From Trueperella pyogenes (GTDB lineage Bacteria; Actinomycetota; Actinomycetes; Actinomycetales; Actinomycetaceae), in NCBI RefSeq assembly GCF_900460345.1, contig NZ_UHHW01000002.1, positions 868,001 to 932,000 on the forward strand: DNA of 64,000 nt. The letters are read 5' to 3'. The translations under genes were made by a program, and so were the position numbers. Shown here in pieces: positions 1-9,760 of the stretch. Below the pieces are notes generated by a model, which searched no databases, was not told where the DNA came from, and saw nothing but the letters and a program-made list of their open reading frames with translations. Within the stretch, counting starts at the first letter, position 1, and every line of letters starts with the position of its first letter.

Positions 1-102
1 ACGGACGGGCTCAATAGTGGCCATGACGACGCACACGTCGTCGGCCCAGACGAACTGGCCGGGAATCTCACCGGCGATGATCCGAGAAAAGATAGAACTC
101 AT
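1..102 (-). CDS. HIT family protein, N-terminal part (cut by window edge)
   Basis: Reading the minus strand from an ATG at 102 gives 34 residues, beginning MSSIFSRIIAGEIPGQFVWA and running off the window. This matches the conserved start of histidine-triad (HIT) nucleotide hydrolases, where a Phe-x-x-Ile-Ile-x-Gly-Glu-Ile-Pro segment precedes the core. The HxHxHxx active site lies outside the window, so catalysis cannot be checked. The family usually hydrolyses nucleoside phosphoramidates or related dinucleotides. The gene diverges from leuS. A -10-like TAAGAT lies 6 nt upstream of the ATG, which suggests a leaderless mRNA. Confidence 0.8.
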   Translation of the reverse strand, partial: MSSIFSRIIAGEIPGQFVWADDVCVVMATIEPVR

Positions 103-108
103 GGTTCC

Positions 109-114
109 ATCTTA
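109..114 (-). promoter_or_regulatory. -10 box of the HIT gene, leaderless type
   Basis: TAAGAT on the minus strand is followed by 6 nt and then the ATG of the HIT gene, so transcription should start at or next to the start codon. No clear -35 element is visible. Confidence 0.4.
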
Positions 115-203
115 CGGCGTTAGTCACGTCTCTCACAGTGGCCGCGCCGCAGAGGTAGGCCCGCGTTGGGCTAGAATTGGCGAGAATCTAGGTAAGGAGA
201 GAC

Positions 204-3071
204 ATGAGCACCCCGTATCGTTACACGGCTGAGCTCGCCGGCGAGATTGAGAAGAAGTGGCAAGATCGCTGGGAAAAGGACGAGACGTTTAACGCCCCCA
301 ACCCGGTAGGTGCACTTGCTGAGGACGGAGCGGAGCTTAAGGAACCTTATTACCTGCTTGACATGTTCCCTTACCCGTCAGGCAAGGGGCTACACGTGGG
401 ACACCCGCTGGGTTACATCGCCACGGATACCCTCGCACGCTTTGCGCGCATGCAGGGCAAGAATGTGCTCTACACGATGGGCTACGACGCCTTCGGGCTA
501 CCCGCCGAGCAGTACGCAGTGCAGACCGGTCAGCATCCGCGGGTGACGACTGAACAAAACATTGACAACATGCGTCGTCAGCTGCGCCGCTTGGGCATGT
601 CGCATGAGGCGCGGCGATCGGTCGCGACCACAGACACCGACTTCGTGAGCTGGACCCAGTGGATTTTCCTGCAGGTCTACAACTCGTGGTACGACGCCGC
701 CGCGCCGGGCCGCGTGGAAGGGACGGTCGGTCGCGCACGCCCTATCGCGGAACTCATTGAGGAGTATGAGCGGGGCAACGTCGATACCCCCGATGGGCGC
801 CCGTGGGCCGAGCTGGACGCAGACGAACGACGTCGGGCGCTCGATGCGCGGCGCCTGGCTTACATCGATTATGCGCCCGTCAACTGGTGCCCCGGCCTAG
901 GAACGGTGCTCGCCAACGAGGAGGTAACGGCCGAGGGGCGTTCCGAACGCGGAAACTATCCCGTGTTTAAACGTGAACTGCGCCAGTGGATGATGCGCAT
1001 TACCGCCTATGCCGATCGGCTGGCTGAGGATTTGGATGCCGTGGACTGGCCGGAAAAGGTGCGCCTCATGCAGCGCAATTGGATCGGTAAGTCACACGGC
1101 GCGCAAGTGACCTTCACTGCGCACACAGCGGAAGGCGACGTCGCGCTCGACGTCTTCACCACCCGCCCGGATACGCTGTTCGGGGCCACCTTCATGGTGG
1201 TCTCGCCTGAGCACCCGATGCTTGCCGGATCCGGCGTGCCCAACGAGTGGCCGGAAGGGACGAAGGCGGCATGGACCGGCGGGGCGGGTACACCGCTGGG
1301 CGCCGTCATTGACTACCAGCGCCTGGCGTCAACCAAGTCGGACATGGATCGGGCTGACGACGATCGGGAGAAGACCGGCGTCTTTACCGGCATTTACGCC
1401 ACAAACCCGGTTAACGGCAAGCTGATCCCGATCTTCACCGCCGACTACGTCATGATGGGCTACGGCACGGGCGCAATCATGGCGGTGCCCGCGCACGACC
1501 AGCGTGATTTTGATTTCGCCACAGCCTACGACCTCGACATCATCCCGACGATGAGACCCGAGGAGGGATTCACATGGGAGAGTGCATGGACCGAGGATGG
1601 CGAGATCATCGATTCAGCCAACGCGGAGATCTCCCTGAACGGGATGCGCAAGGCGGAGGCGATTGCGGCCATGAGCCAATGGCTGGCCGAGAAGGGGTTG
1701 GGTAAGGCGACAGTCTCCTACCGTCTGCGCGACTGGCTTTTCTCTCGCCAACGCTACTGGGGCGAGCCTTTCCCCGTGGTATACGACGAGGACGGCAACG
1801 CCCACGCGCTTCCTGAGTCGATGCTGCCCGTAGACCTGCCCGACACCCCGGACTACTCGCCGCGTTCTTTCGATCCCGACGACGCCACGTCCAACCCCGA
1901 ACCGCCGCTGGGCCGTCTCCAAGAGTGGGTCAATGTGGAGCTGGATCTGGGAGACGGCCCGAAGATGTACACGCGCGACACGAACACGATGCCCAACTGG
2001 GCCGGCTCGTGCTGGTACGAGCTGCGCTATCTCGACCCACACAATACCGAGCACTTCGTCGACCCCGTGGTTGAGGAGTACTGGATGGGGCCGCGTGAGG
2101 GAAAAGTGGCCGGCGGCACGGATCTGTATGTGGGCGGCGTCGAACACGCCGTGCTGCACCTGCTGTACGCTCGCTTCTGGCACAAAATCCTCTTTGACCT
2201 CGGATTCCTTTCCTCTTCGGAGCCATTCCATAAGCTCTTCAACCAGGGTTATGTGCAGGCCTACGCCTACACTGATTCCCGCGGTCAGTACGTGCCAGCG
2301 GATGAGGTCCAGGAAGTTCCAGCTGGTGACGGCTCCGGCGAGGTGACCTATGTGTTCAACGGCGAGCCGGTCAAGCGTGAGTACGGCAAGATGGGCAAGT
2401 CCCTGAAGAACATCGTGACCCCTGACGAGATGGCTGAGCAGTACGGGGCAGACACGTTCCGCCTCTACGAGATGTCTATGGGGCCGCTCGACGTCGATCG
2501 CCCGTGGGAAACCCGTGCGGTGGTCGGTTCCCAGCGTTTCCTCCAGCGTCTGTGGCGCAATATCCTCGATGAGGAGACCGGTGAACTCGTAGTGATTGAC
2601 TCCGAGCCGGATGTGGAGACGGCTAAGCTGCTTGCGCGGACGATTGTGGGTGTGCGTGAGGATTATGAGTCTATGCGGATCAACACCGCGATCGCGAAGA
2701 TGATCGTGCTCAATAACCACCTCACAGGGCGCCCGGTCGCGCGTTCGGTGGCGGAGGCGCTCGTCCTCATGGTCTCCCCAGTTGCGCCGCACGTGGCTGA
2801 GGAACTGTGGAGCCGTCTGGGGCATGCGGATTCGCTCGCCTTTGAGCCCTTCCCGCAGGTCACGGATGACTCGCTTCTGGCTGACGACGCCGTGACCGCT
2901 ATCGTGCAAGTCATGGGTAAGGTTCGTGACAGGCTCGAGGTGCCTGCCGATATCTCGGCTGACGACCTTGAGGCCCGGGCACTCGCCTCCGACAAGGTGG
3001 CCAAGTTCCTCGATGGTGCTCCGCGTAAGGTGGTTGTGCGTGCGCCGAACCTCGTCAATATCGTCCCGTAA
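204..3071 (+). CDS. leuS: leucyl-tRNA synthetase
   Basis: This class I aminoacyl-tRNA synthetase charges tRNA-Leu in the cytosol. It has 955 residues. The HIGH-type motif is HVGH at residues 64-67, and the second signature is KMGKS at 729-733, a variant common in actinobacterial LeuRS. The CP1 editing domain lies between them; a threonine-rich TTRPDT stretch and a [16 protein letters not shown] stretch typical of the editing pocket are visible. An acidic insertion around residues 175-215 is also seen in other actinobacterial LeuRS. The ATG is preceded by AAGGAGAG at good spacing. The gene stands alone between a divergent HIT gene and a separately promoted epimerase-like gene. Confidence 0.97.
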   Translation: MSTPYRYTAELAGEIEKKWQDRWEKDETFNAPNPVGALAEDGAELKEPYYLLDMFPYPSGKGLHVGHPLGYIATDTLARFARMQGKNVLYTMGYDAFGLPAEQYAVQTGQHPRVTTEQNIDNMRRQLRRLGMSHEARRSVATTDTDFVSWTQWIFLQVYNSWYDAAAPGRVEGTVGRARPIAELIEEYERGNVDTPDGRPWAELDADERRRALDARRLAYIDYAPVNWCPGLGTVLANEEVTAEGRSERGNYPVFKRELRQWMMRITAYADRLAEDLDAVDWPEKVRLMQRNWIGKSHGAQVTFTAHTAEGDVALDVFTTRPDTLFGATFMVVSPEHPMLAGSGVPNEWPEGTKAAWTGGAGTPLGAVIDYQRLASTKSDMDRADDDREKTGVFTGIYATNPVNGKLIPIFTADYVMMGYGTGAIMAVPAHDQRDFDFATAYDLDIIPTMRPEEGFTWESAWTEDGEIIDSANAEISLNGMRKAEAIAAMSQWLAEKGLGKATVSYRLRDWLFSRQRYWGEPFPVVYDEDGNAHALPESMLPVDLPDTPDYSPRSFDPDDATSNPEPPLGRLQEWVNVELDLGDGPKMYTRDTNTMPNWAGSCWYELRYLDPHNTEHFVDPVVEEYWMGPREGKVAGGTDLYVGGVEHAVLHLLYARFWHKILFDLGFLSSSEPFHKLFNQGYVQAYAYTDSRGQYVPADEVQEVPAGDGSGEVTYVFNGEPVKREYGKMGKSLKNIVTPDEMAEQYGADTFRLYEMSMGPLDVDRPWETRAVVGSQRFLQRLWRNILDEETGELVVIDSEPDVETAKLLARTIVGVREDYESMRINTAIAKMIVLNNHLTGRPVARSVAEALVLMVSPVAPHVAEELWSRLGHADSLAFEPFPQVTDDSLLADDAVTAIVQVMGKVRDRLEVPADISADDLEARALASDKVAKFLDGAPRKVVVRAPNLVNIVP

Positions 3072-3084
3072 TGGTCTCAGCTCT

Positions 3085-3123
3085 AGGTAGGTTCTGTCCC
3101 AGTAGACGGAACGGGGTCTACCT
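3085..3123 (+). terminator. Possible hairpin terminator of leuS
   Basis: An outer stem AGGTAG/CTACCT (3085-3090 with 3118-3123) encloses an inner stem GTTCTGTC/GACGGAAC (3091-3098 with 3105-3112, one G-U pair). It begins 13 nt after the leuS stop. No T-tract follows, so intrinsic termination is uncertain. Confidence 0.35.
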
Positions 3124-3172
3124 GCATGGTGTAGAACAGCTACAGTGAGCTCGTCAAATGAAAGGGTGTGTC

Positions 3173-4132
3173 ATGGCATCTACTGAGATCGCCAAGGTCG
3201 AAAAGTTTGGGCATCCAGCTTGGGAGATTGTTTCGCCAACTGGTGCTCGCGCTGTCATCTCTGAGCGCGGCGCTACTCTTCTTTCCTGGCAGCCAGAGCC
3301 CGGCGTCGAGTTGCTGGCAGCTCATGAGTCGCAAGAGGAGCTCGAATCTGGCGCTGGCGCGCGTGCGATGATCCTCGCTCCCTGGGCGGGTCCCATCGCG
3401 GGTGGACGCTACGCTTTTGACGGCCGCGAGATTAGTGTCGGCGACGCCGTCCGCGCCTATTCGCTCGCCTATCTGCAGGATTTCCACGTGGTGTCTGCTG
3501 GTACCACCTTGTCCATGTCCGCCGTCATCGGGCCGTGCGAATCCTATCCGTGGCAATGCAATGTGTCGGTTCACTATTCCTTGGACTCCGGAGCTGATGG
3601 GGCCGAGCACCTTTCGATGACGCTCGATGCCAAGAACCTGTCGAAGCAAGCCGCGCCTATTACGGTTGGCTGGCACCCATACCTTTGCCTGCCGAGTATG
3701 GCTTCAGTATCCAAACTGGGTATCTCTGTTCCTGCGCGCACGAAGATCTTGACTGATCGCCGCGGTGTACCGTTACCCGGTGAGTCCGCATACGGTGGGG
3801 TCAATACGCCGATGGTGATCGATTACCTGGGCGGGACTAAACTTGACGACTATTATCGCGGGCTCGTGCCGGATAACTACGGTGTGGTTGCCACCCGTGT
3901 GGTCTGCCTTCCGACGAACTCTTCCGTCGAGCTGACACAGGAGCCCGGCGAGGCCGCCGTCGTGCACCTGGACACCGGCGACAAGCTCGGGCGCGGCACC
4001 CGCCAGGCGATCGCGCTCGCCCCGATGTCAGCGGTGCCTGATTCCTTCAATCGCCCCGACGCCGTAGGGTCGGTGCGCGTTGAGCCGGGCGAGTCACGTT
4101 CGATGACGGCGACCCTCACCTACATCAAGTAG
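3173..4132 (+). CDS. aldose 1-epimerase (GalM-like) family protein
   Basis: A 319-residue protein of the galactose-mutarotase-like fold, which interconverts the alpha and beta anomers of aldoses or binds sugar phosphates. The family signature around the catalytic histidine is seen as GWHPYLCL near residue 168, and an acidic residue in the C-terminal QEPGEAAVV segment could be the catalytic base. I place the start at the ATG at 3173, because AAAGGG lies at correct spacing before it; an in-frame ATG at 3158 would overlap that site. A TACAGT -10 box at 3141-3146 would give a leader of about 20 nt. It converges on a quinone reductase gene. The sugar substrate cannot be told from sequence. Confidence 0.8.
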   Translation: MASTEIAKVEKFGHPAWEIVSPTGARAVISERGATLLSWQPEPGVELLAAHESQEELESGAGARAMILAPWAGPIAGGRYAFDGREISVGDAVRAYSLAYLQDFHVVSAGTTLSMSAVIGPCESYPWQCNVSVHYSLDSGADGAEHLSMTLDAKNLSKQAAPITVGWHPYLCLPSMASVSKLGISVPARTKILTDRRGVPLPGESAYGGVNTPMVIDYLGGTKLDDYYRGLVPDNYGVVATRVVCLPTNSSVELTQEPGEAAVVHLDTGDKLGRGTRQAIALAPMSAVPDSFNRPDAVGSVRVEPGESRSMTATLTYIK

Positions 4133-4144
4133 GCGGCGGCTCAA

Positions 4145-4169
4145 TCACGCATGCCTACGGCATGCGTGA
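4145..4169. repeat. Perfect 11-bp inverted repeat between convergent genes
   Basis: The arms at 4145-4155 and 4159-4169 are perfectly complementary with a 3-nt loop (TAC). The structure begins 13 bp after the epimerase stop on the plus strand. It includes the TGA stop and last codons of the minus-strand quinone reductase gene. It may act as a bidirectional terminator, but neither side has a T-run. Confidence 0.55.
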
Positions 4170-4771
4170 GACGTTCCAGCGTGGTCCGTTAGGCGATGTT
4201 TTAGCCTGGCAGCGCGGCTAACTTTTGCCAGGAAGCTCTCGATCCGTTCCCCGGTGGTATTTGGGCTGTCCACAGAGCCTAGGACTAAGCGTTTCGTGAC
4301 CTTAATTCCGCAGTATCCCAATACGTGCTTTGATATTCGAGCGAGCGGGTATGACGGATTGTGCTTCGCGTACCAACTGGGCGCATGGCTGGTTGCGATA
4401 AGAGTTGCTGTTCGTCCTCGCAACAACCTGCGTGGCGCGAGTTTGCCAGGGATGTATTGGTAAGCCTTGCCCGGCGTCAGCACTCGGTCGAACCAGCCTT
4501 TGAGCAAAGACGGCTCGCAAGCCCACCACACGGGGAAGATAACAACCACGTGCTCACACCAGTCCAACAGGTCTTGGCTGTCCGAAATGCAGGGTTCCTG
4601 AGGCATGTGTGCGCGGTAACCGTAACGTAAGACGGGATCAAATTCGCAACTCGCCAAGTTGATGAGTGCGACCTCATGGCCTGCGTTGCGCGCCTCGGTG
4701 ACGTAAGTCTGCGCAATGGTCTCAGTTAGTGAACACTGGTCGGGATGCCCAGCGACCACGAGGATGCGCAT
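4145..4771 (-). CDS. NAD(P)H quinone oxidoreductase, flavodoxin-2 fold
   Basis: A 208-residue cytosolic flavoprotein of the NQO1/KefF/MdaB type. Such enzymes bind FMN or FAD and reduce quinones by two electrons from NAD(P)H. The opening MRILVVAGHPDQCSLT gives the first beta strand and phosphate-binding loop, FPVWWACEPSLLKGWFDRV is the family signature around residues 79-97, and LIATSHAPSWY follows. The ATG at 4771 has GGGAGA at good spacing. An upstream in-frame extension would run into the next gene and is rejected. The last residues (HACRRHA) are encoded by the inverted repeat at 4145-4169. The physiological substrate is unknown. Confidence 0.82.
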   Translation of the reverse strand: MRILVVAGHPDQCSLTETIAQTYVTEARNAGHEVALINLASCEFDPVLRYGYRAHMPQEPCISDSQDLLDWCEHVVVIFPVWWACEPSLLKGWFDRVLTPGKAYQYIPGKLAPRRLLRGRTATLIATSHAPSWYAKHNPSYPLARISKHVLGYCGIKVTKRLVLGSVDSPNTTGERIESFLAKVSRAARLKHRLTDHAGTSHACRRHA

Positions 4772-4817
4772 GTTTCGATCTCCCTTGCCGTTGAACGAAC
4801 GAGTGGGCATGAGCCGG

Positions 4818-6650
4818 CTACCTGCGGCGCGTGCCGAAGAGTGCTCGGGTGATCTCCCGCGTGAGGGTGCGACCGGCGGTTCTGACGATCTGATCGACGG
4901 TGCTTTCGCGGCGTTTGCGTTGCCGCTCAGCTTCAGCCTCGGCAGCACGGCGTTGCCGCTCAGCGAGTTTTTCAGCCTCGCGACGCTCTCGCTCTATTTC
5001 TTTTTCTAGCTCGCGCGCTTGGCGGTCCATCTCCTTTTTGCGCGCGGCCTCTTCTTTGGCCGCTTGGGCCGCCAGTTCTTCTTGCCGGGCAGCCTCGGCG
5101 CGCGCAGCGGCTTCCTCGGCCATCCGTTGCTCCAGTAGTTCGAAGGCCGATTCGGGGTCGATGGCGTCCTTGTAGCGCGCCATCGTGGGCGAGTTTGCCA
5201 ACGCAGAGGCTATGGCCTGCTGCGATGCCGGTCCCATGACAGCTGCCGGCGCCCAGATGCGCACCGGTGCAACGGGGGAGGGGCGGCCTTTCTTGTCCAG
5301 TACCGTGACGATAGCTTCGCCGGTTCCGAGATTGGGAAGGACTTCCTGCAGGTCAAGCGGCGAAGTCGGGAACGTGGTCACAGTCTCACGAAGCTTCTTA
5401 GCGTCTTTCGGTGTGTGTGCGCGCAGGGCATGCTGAATCTTTGAACCGAGCTGCGCCAGAACGTCGTCGGGAATATCCTTCGGGGTCTGGGTGATGAAGA
5501 TGATGCCGACACCTTTGGAGCGGATGAGACGGACTGTGTGGATGACCTGATTGAGGAACTCCTTAGAAGCACCGTTAAACAGGAGGTGAGCCTCGTCGAA
5601 GAAGAAAACGAGTTTTGGCTTATCGGCGTCGCCGACTTCAGGTAGTTCCTGGAAGAGCTCCGCGAGCAACCACATGATGAATGTGGAGAACAGGGCGGGA
5701 CGCGACTGGACGTCGGGTAATTCGAGGGCGGAGATGACGCCGCGGCCGTCGGGAGCTGTGCGGATGAACTCCGAGACGGAGAAAGCAGGTTCGCCAAAGA
5801 ACATTCCCGCGCCCTGAGCCTCCAGCTCGGCGACGTTACGCAGGATCACGCCGGCGGTTGCCGGGGCGACGCCGCCTATCGATTTCAGCGCGTCCTTGCC
5901 AGTGTCAGAGGTGAGGTAGGAGATGACAGCGCGCAAATCAGTGAGGTCAATGAGGGCGAGTTGATTCGTGTCGGCCCAGTGGAAAATGAGGGACAGAGCA
6001 GACTCTTGAGTCTCGTTTAGCCCTAAGACCTTCGATAGGAGGATTGGCCCGAAATCAGTGATAGTCGTGCGGATCGGAGTTCCGTTGCCCTCCCCGCCAA
6101 GTGCATAAAGCTCGGTAGGGAAGGATGCGGGCTGCCAGTCCTGTCCCTGTTCTGCGGTGCGAGCCAGCAGCTTCTCCGACGCCGAGCCGGGCTCGAGCAA
6201 GCCGGTGAGGTCGCCTTTGATATCGGTGACGAAACACGGGACTCCGTTGGCCGACAGCCCTTCAGCGAAGAGCTGGAGCGTGCGGGTCTTGCCAGTGCCA
6301 GTGGCGCCCGCAATGATGCCGTGGCGGTTGAGCATGCCGATCGGGATACGCACGTGGGTACCGGGCCGCGGCTGGCGGTCTTCCATATAGGAACCGACCG
6401 TGAACGTGGCGCCCTCGAATGCGTAACCATCGCGTACCGTTGCCTCGTAGTCAGATCCAGCAGGCTCGGCGGGCCTGGATGGCACGGCAGGTGCGCCAGG
6501 GGTGGAAGGTTCGGCGGGCAGATCCGCAGTTTTACTCGCGAGTGCGGCTTCGAGGCGGGCTTTCGCGGCGGCAGCTTGAGCCGCTGCGGCTGCGGCCTCG
6601 GCTTCCAGGGCTTCGGCTTTCAAACGGAGGAGTTCAGCGTCGTTACTCAT
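4818..6650 (-). CDS. HerA-like helicase/ATPase (DUF853, YjgR-type)
   Basis: A 610-residue P-loop ATPase of the HerA/FtsK-like superfamily, matching the DUF853/YjgR family. The Walker A motif GATGTGKT is at residues 115-122 and Walker B LVFFFDEAH at 347-355, followed by an arginine-rich sensor region (HTVRLIRSKGVGIIFITQTP). An alanine-rich coiled coil covers about residues 5-40, and a long charged coiled coil of Glu, Arg and Ala covers about 500-590. The C-terminal tail is basic. The role of this family is not settled; a part in DNA processing or a membrane-associated function has been suggested. It is divergent from comEA, and the comEA promoter lies in the shared gap. Confidence 0.85.
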   Translation of the reverse strand: MSNDAELLRLKAEALEAEAAAAAAQAAAAKARLEAALASKTADLPAEPSTPGAPAVPSRPAEPAGSDYEATVRDGYAFEGATFTVGSYMEDRQPRPGTHVRIPIGMLNRHGIIAGATGTGKTRTLQLFAEGLSANGVPCFVTDIKGDLTGLLEPGSASEKLLARTAEQGQDWQPASFPTELYALGGEGNGTPIRTTITDFGPILLSKVLGLNETQESALSLIFHWADTNQLALIDLTDLRAVISYLTSDTGKDALKSIGGVAPATAGVILRNVAELEAQGAGMFFGEPAFSVSEFIRTAPDGRGVISALELPDVQSRPALFSTFIMWLLAELFQELPEVGDADKPKLVFFFDEAHLLFNGASKEFLNQVIHTVRLIRSKGVGIIFITQTPKDIPDDVLAQLGSKIQHALRAHTPKDAKKLRETVTTFPTSPLDLQEVLPNLGTGEAIVTVLDKKGRPSPVAPVRIWAPAAVMGPASQQAIASALANSPTMARYKDAIDPESAFELLEQRMAEEAAARAEAARQEELAAQAAKEEAARKKEMDRQARELEKEIERERREAEKLAERQRRAAEAEAERQRKRRESTVDQIVRTAGRTLTREITRALFGTRRR

Positions 6651-6767
6651 GGTGACATTCTACGGGCGAAGCGCCGTCTTTGCCGGAAACATTCTCCACA
6701 ATGTCCCAAATGCGGAGAGTATCCACATTCCAGGGGGTGAGCGGCGGGCGCCTGCCTGGTACATGAC

Positions 6768-6773
6768 GATAAT
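6768..6773 (+). promoter_or_regulatory. -10 box of comEA, leaderless type
   Basis: GATAAT ends 6 nt before the comEA ATG at 6780. No Shine-Dalgarno sequence is visible, so transcript and translation starts probably coincide. Confidence 0.5.
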
Positions 6774-6779
6774 AGCCCC

Positions 6780-7610
6780 ATGAAAGAACCGTCACCCCGT
6801 CGTACTGACATGCACCGACCGCCGCATGGCGGCCGCCCCAACTGGGCAAAAGTGGACAGCTTTATCCGCACCGCGATGCGGATGGGTGCGGGCGACGATA
6901 TCGGGGCACTCACGTCGTCGGCTAAGAAACGGCGATTTGTGCTCGATGGCCGCTCCTTGCGGTTAGCTGCCATCCTGCTTCTCGTGCTCGCCCTATCTGG
7001 CGCAATCGCAGCGATGTCCCAACGATCTGAAGTAGTGGCAATCTCGCCCACGCACATCGCAGCCACGAGCGCCGGTGCGTCTGCTGAGCCTGCGCCATCG
7101 ACGTCGGAACAGCCGTCTGCATCGGCGCGCGCGAAATCAACACCGAGTGCGGCCGCATCTGCCGCGATAGTCATCCATGTCTCTGGTGCAGTGGGCGCTC
7201 CCGGCGTCGTGAGCGTAACCGCCCCGGCGCGCGTCAACGATGCGATTACCGCCGCGGGCGGTGCTGCGGAGAACGCAGATCTTTCTCGCATCAACTTGGC
7301 TCAGCTCATCGAGGACGGTGCCCACATCCATGTTCCGCGTGAAGGCGAGCCGGTGGCGGGCAGCGGCGCTGGTACGGCCCAGGATTCAGGTAGCTCTTCG
7401 GACGCAGACCCTCGCGGCGGCAAGGTCAATATCAATACTGCCGATCAGACTACGTTACAGAAGGTCCCCGGCATAGGCCCCGTCACCGCGAAGGCGATCA
7501 TTGCCTGGCGCACGAACAACGGTTCCTTTTCTTCGGTCGATCAACTCATCGATGTCACCGGTATCGGGCCGAAGACGCTCGAGCAGCTGCGAGAGCATGT
7601 GTGCGTCTGA
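6780..7610 (+). CDS. comEA: ComEA-like helix-hairpin-helix DNA-binding protein
   Basis: A 276-residue protein with a basic cytoplasmic N-terminus, one membrane segment at about 61-79, a Ser/Ala/Pro-rich linker, an SLBB-type domain at about 120-185 (IVIHVSGAVGAPGVVSV) and a C-terminal double helix-hairpin-helix (VPGIGPVTAKAIIAW and VTGIGPKTLEQL). In naturally competent bacteria ComEA binds incoming double-stranded DNA outside the membrane and delivers it to ComEC. It overlaps comEC by about 10 bases, or by one base if comEC starts at 7610. Pilus and ATPase genes needed for transformation are not in the window, so competence is not shown. Confidence 0.9.
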   Translation: MKEPSPRRTDMHRPPHGGRPNWAKVDSFIRTAMRMGAGDDIGALTSSAKKRRFVLDGRSLRLAAILLLVLALSGAIAAMSQRSEVVAISPTHIAATSAGASAEPAPSTSEQPSASARAKSTPSAAASAAIVIHVSGAVGAPGVVSVTAPARVNDAITAAGGAAENADLSRINLAQLIEDGAHIHVPREGEPVAGSGAGTAQDSGSSSDADPRGGKVNINTADQTTLQKVPGIGPVTAKAIIAWRTNNGSFSSVDQLIDVTGIGPKTLEQLREHVCV

Positions 7611-9760
7611 TGCAAGACTTCCGCTTACTCATCCCCGCCTGCCTCGTGTGGGCTGCGGCAATCGCTTCGCCCAACTACCTCGTTCTCGCGCTGGTTGCAG
7701 CCCCGATTGCGCTGGCTGGCACACTCCGGCGCAATTGGATTGCCACGCTCGCCGGGGTATCGCTCGTCGCTGGCGCGATTGCGGGAGGCGCCCATAATCT
7801 GGTGCGCGAGAGCGATGCGATCGTGCGTGCGCTGGGCAAGCAGGTCGAGGTCACGGGCGTGATTGACAGCCATCCAAAAGTTGCCTCTGGTCGAGTGAGT
7901 GCCTTTGCGCGGATAGAATCTGTCAAAACGGACACGCTTATGAGTTCGAATGCGCGCATCCGCCTGCAGTGGGCAGGCGATCGCCTCGAACGCGGCACGC
8001 GATTCATCGGCCACGGTCGTCTCACAGAAGGCGGCGGTCAGATCTCTGCGCGCATGCGCGTGACGTCCATCGAGGTACTCTCCGAACCGTTTACCGCGAG
8101 TCTGCGGGCTCTACTTCGCGAGTCCGTGGCCGACCGGCCGTGGCACGCACAGCTCATTCCGGGCGTCGTCATCGGCGACGACACTGGCCTGCCCGAGCAG
8201 GCCAGACGGGAAATGCGGATGCTGAGCCTGTCGCATCTGACTGCAGTATCTGGTGCACATGTCTCCCTAGCAATCGCCATAGTCCTAGGCGCGATCGGAC
8301 GACGCCGACCGATGGCCGCCGGCGTCCTCGCATTCGTCAGCCTTGCCGGGCTTGTCGAGTTGGTCGGCCCGGAGGCTTCTGTTTTACGGGCGGGATACAT
8401 GGGGGTCTTCATGTGCATCGCCATCGCACTTCGCCGCCGGACGAACGCACTGCCATTGCTCAATGCCACGGTCATCGCGGTCTCGCTCCTCGACGTCGAC
8501 CTCGCACGTAGCCTAGGTTTTCAGCTTTCTGCGGTGGCCACATTCGTCATCATCACCTTCTCCTACCCGCTACAAAGGCGGCTAGCGGAACGCCTGCCTG
8601 TTATCATCGCGGATGTCATGTCCATCGCCCTGATTGCCGGCGTCGCCACGGGTCCCTTACTTCTGCCCGTTCAAGAGCGCGCCTCACTGTGGGGGCTTCT
8701 CGCCAATGCACTCGTCGCGCCTGTCGTCACGCCACTGACAATCGGCGGTATGGCCGGCACATTACTCCTCCCCGTCGCACCGATCCCAGCCACAGTCATC
8801 CTGCGCGCGTGTGAATTGTGCACCGGTTGGATGACCTGGGTGAGCCGTATCTTGATCGGGTTACCCGGATCAAACCTGCCCACCGGCGTGGTACTCGCAG
8901 TTAACGTGGGACTGCTCGTGACGCTCATAGCCACGCTGGTCCTTGGGGGCGTGCGAGTCCTCATGGGCGCATTGGCTGTGCTGGCGTGTGCCAGCGCAGT
9001 ATCGATGCTTCTCTCACAGCGCGTCCTCAGCGACTGGGAAGCAATCCAGTGTGATGTCGGGCAAGGTTCGGCCTTCCTGGCCCGCGGGGAGGCGGGAATA
9101 GTGCTCGTCGACGTCGGCCCAGAGTCAGGAAACATTTCCGCGTGCCTCACGCATGCCGGTGTGAAACGGCTCGACTTGCTCATTATCAGTCATTTCGACG
9201 CCGACCACGTGCGTGGATTGGCCGAAGTCCTCGACACCGTGGAGGTAGAACAGGTGTGGTACTCGGTTAATCGCAAACCGGAGAAAAACTCTCAATGGGC
9301 TCTTGACTTGCTCAACCGCCGCAGTATCGCGCACGAGCCAGCACGATATGGGTTTCGGCTAGCTACACAGGTGGAGGTGATTGGGCCGCGCACAATCGCC
9401 GGGGGCGAGGGGGATTCGAACAAGGATTCTCTCGTCGTGGTCGTGACCACGGCCTCACATCGAATTCTCATACTTGCGGATGCTCCAGCCGAACGGCAGC
9501 AGAGTCTGCGCGGGGAGGTGTCGGCGATCGACGTCGTCGTGGCCGGCCATCACGGCGCGCGCGACCAGAGCCGGGAACTAGCCGAGGATCTTAAGCCGAG
9601 TGTGAGCCTCTTTTCTGTGGGAAAGAATTCTTATGGCCATCCCACGCGCGAGGCGCTCGATATCTGGCACGCTCCAATCCAAGCCCGCACAGATCTGTGC
9701 GGCGAGATCGTGCTGACGGCGACGCAGGTCGTCACGGGATGTCGGACGGACGTGGAATAA
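7601..9760 (+). CDS. comEC: ComEC/Rec2 competence channel protein
   Basis: A polytopic membrane protein of about 719 residues. It has an N-terminal membrane-associated region, a central ComEC competence domain with multiple helices (AVSGAHVSLAIAIVLGAIG and following) and a C-terminal metallo-beta-lactamase domain with SHFDADH at 530-536. ComEC forms the channel through which single-stranded DNA enters; the beta-lactamase-like domain is the proposed nuclease. The start may be GTG 7601 or ATG 7610, the latter giving a TGATG overlap with comEA. The gene also overlaps holA by one base (TAATG), so the three are likely translated together. Confidence 0.92.
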   Translation: MRLMQDFRLLIPACLVWAAAIASPNYLVLALVAAPIALAGTLRRNWIATLAGVSLVAGAIAGGAHNLVRESDAIVRALGKQVEVTGVIDSHPKVASGRVSAFARIESVKTDTLMSSNARIRLQWAGDRLERGTRFIGHGRLTEGGGQISARMRVTSIEVLSEPFTASLRALLRESVADRPWHAQLIPGVVIGDDTGLPEQARREMRMLSLSHLTAVSGAHVSLAIAIVLGAIGRRRPMAAGVLAFVSLAGLVELVGPEASVLRAGYMGVFMCIAIALRRRTNALPLLNATVIAVSLLDVDLARSLGFQLSAVATFVIITFSYPLQRRLAERLPVIIADVMSIALIAGVATGPLLLPVQERASLWGLLANALVAPVVTPLTIGGMAGTLLLPVAPIPATVILRACELCTGWMTWVSRILIGLPGSNLPTGVVLAVNVGLLVTLIATLVLGGVRVLMGALAVLACASAVSMLLSQRVLSDWEAIQCDVGQGSAFLARGEAGIVLVDVGPESGNISACLTHAGVKRLDLLIISHFDADHVRGLAEVLDTVEVEQVWYSVNRKPEKNSQWALDLLNRRSIAHEPARYGFRLATQVEVIGPRTIAGGEGDSNKDSLVVVVTTASHRILILADAPAERQQSLRGEVSAIDVVVAGHHGARDQSRELAEDLKPSVSLFSVGKNSYGHPTREALDIWHAPIQARTDLCGEIVLTATQVVTGCRTDVE

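Noticed and set aside
1614..2909. 431-codon minus-strand frame inside leuS
   Set aside because: It lies wholly opposite leuS, has no ribosome site and shows no recognised domain; long shadow frames are expected in GC-rich genes.
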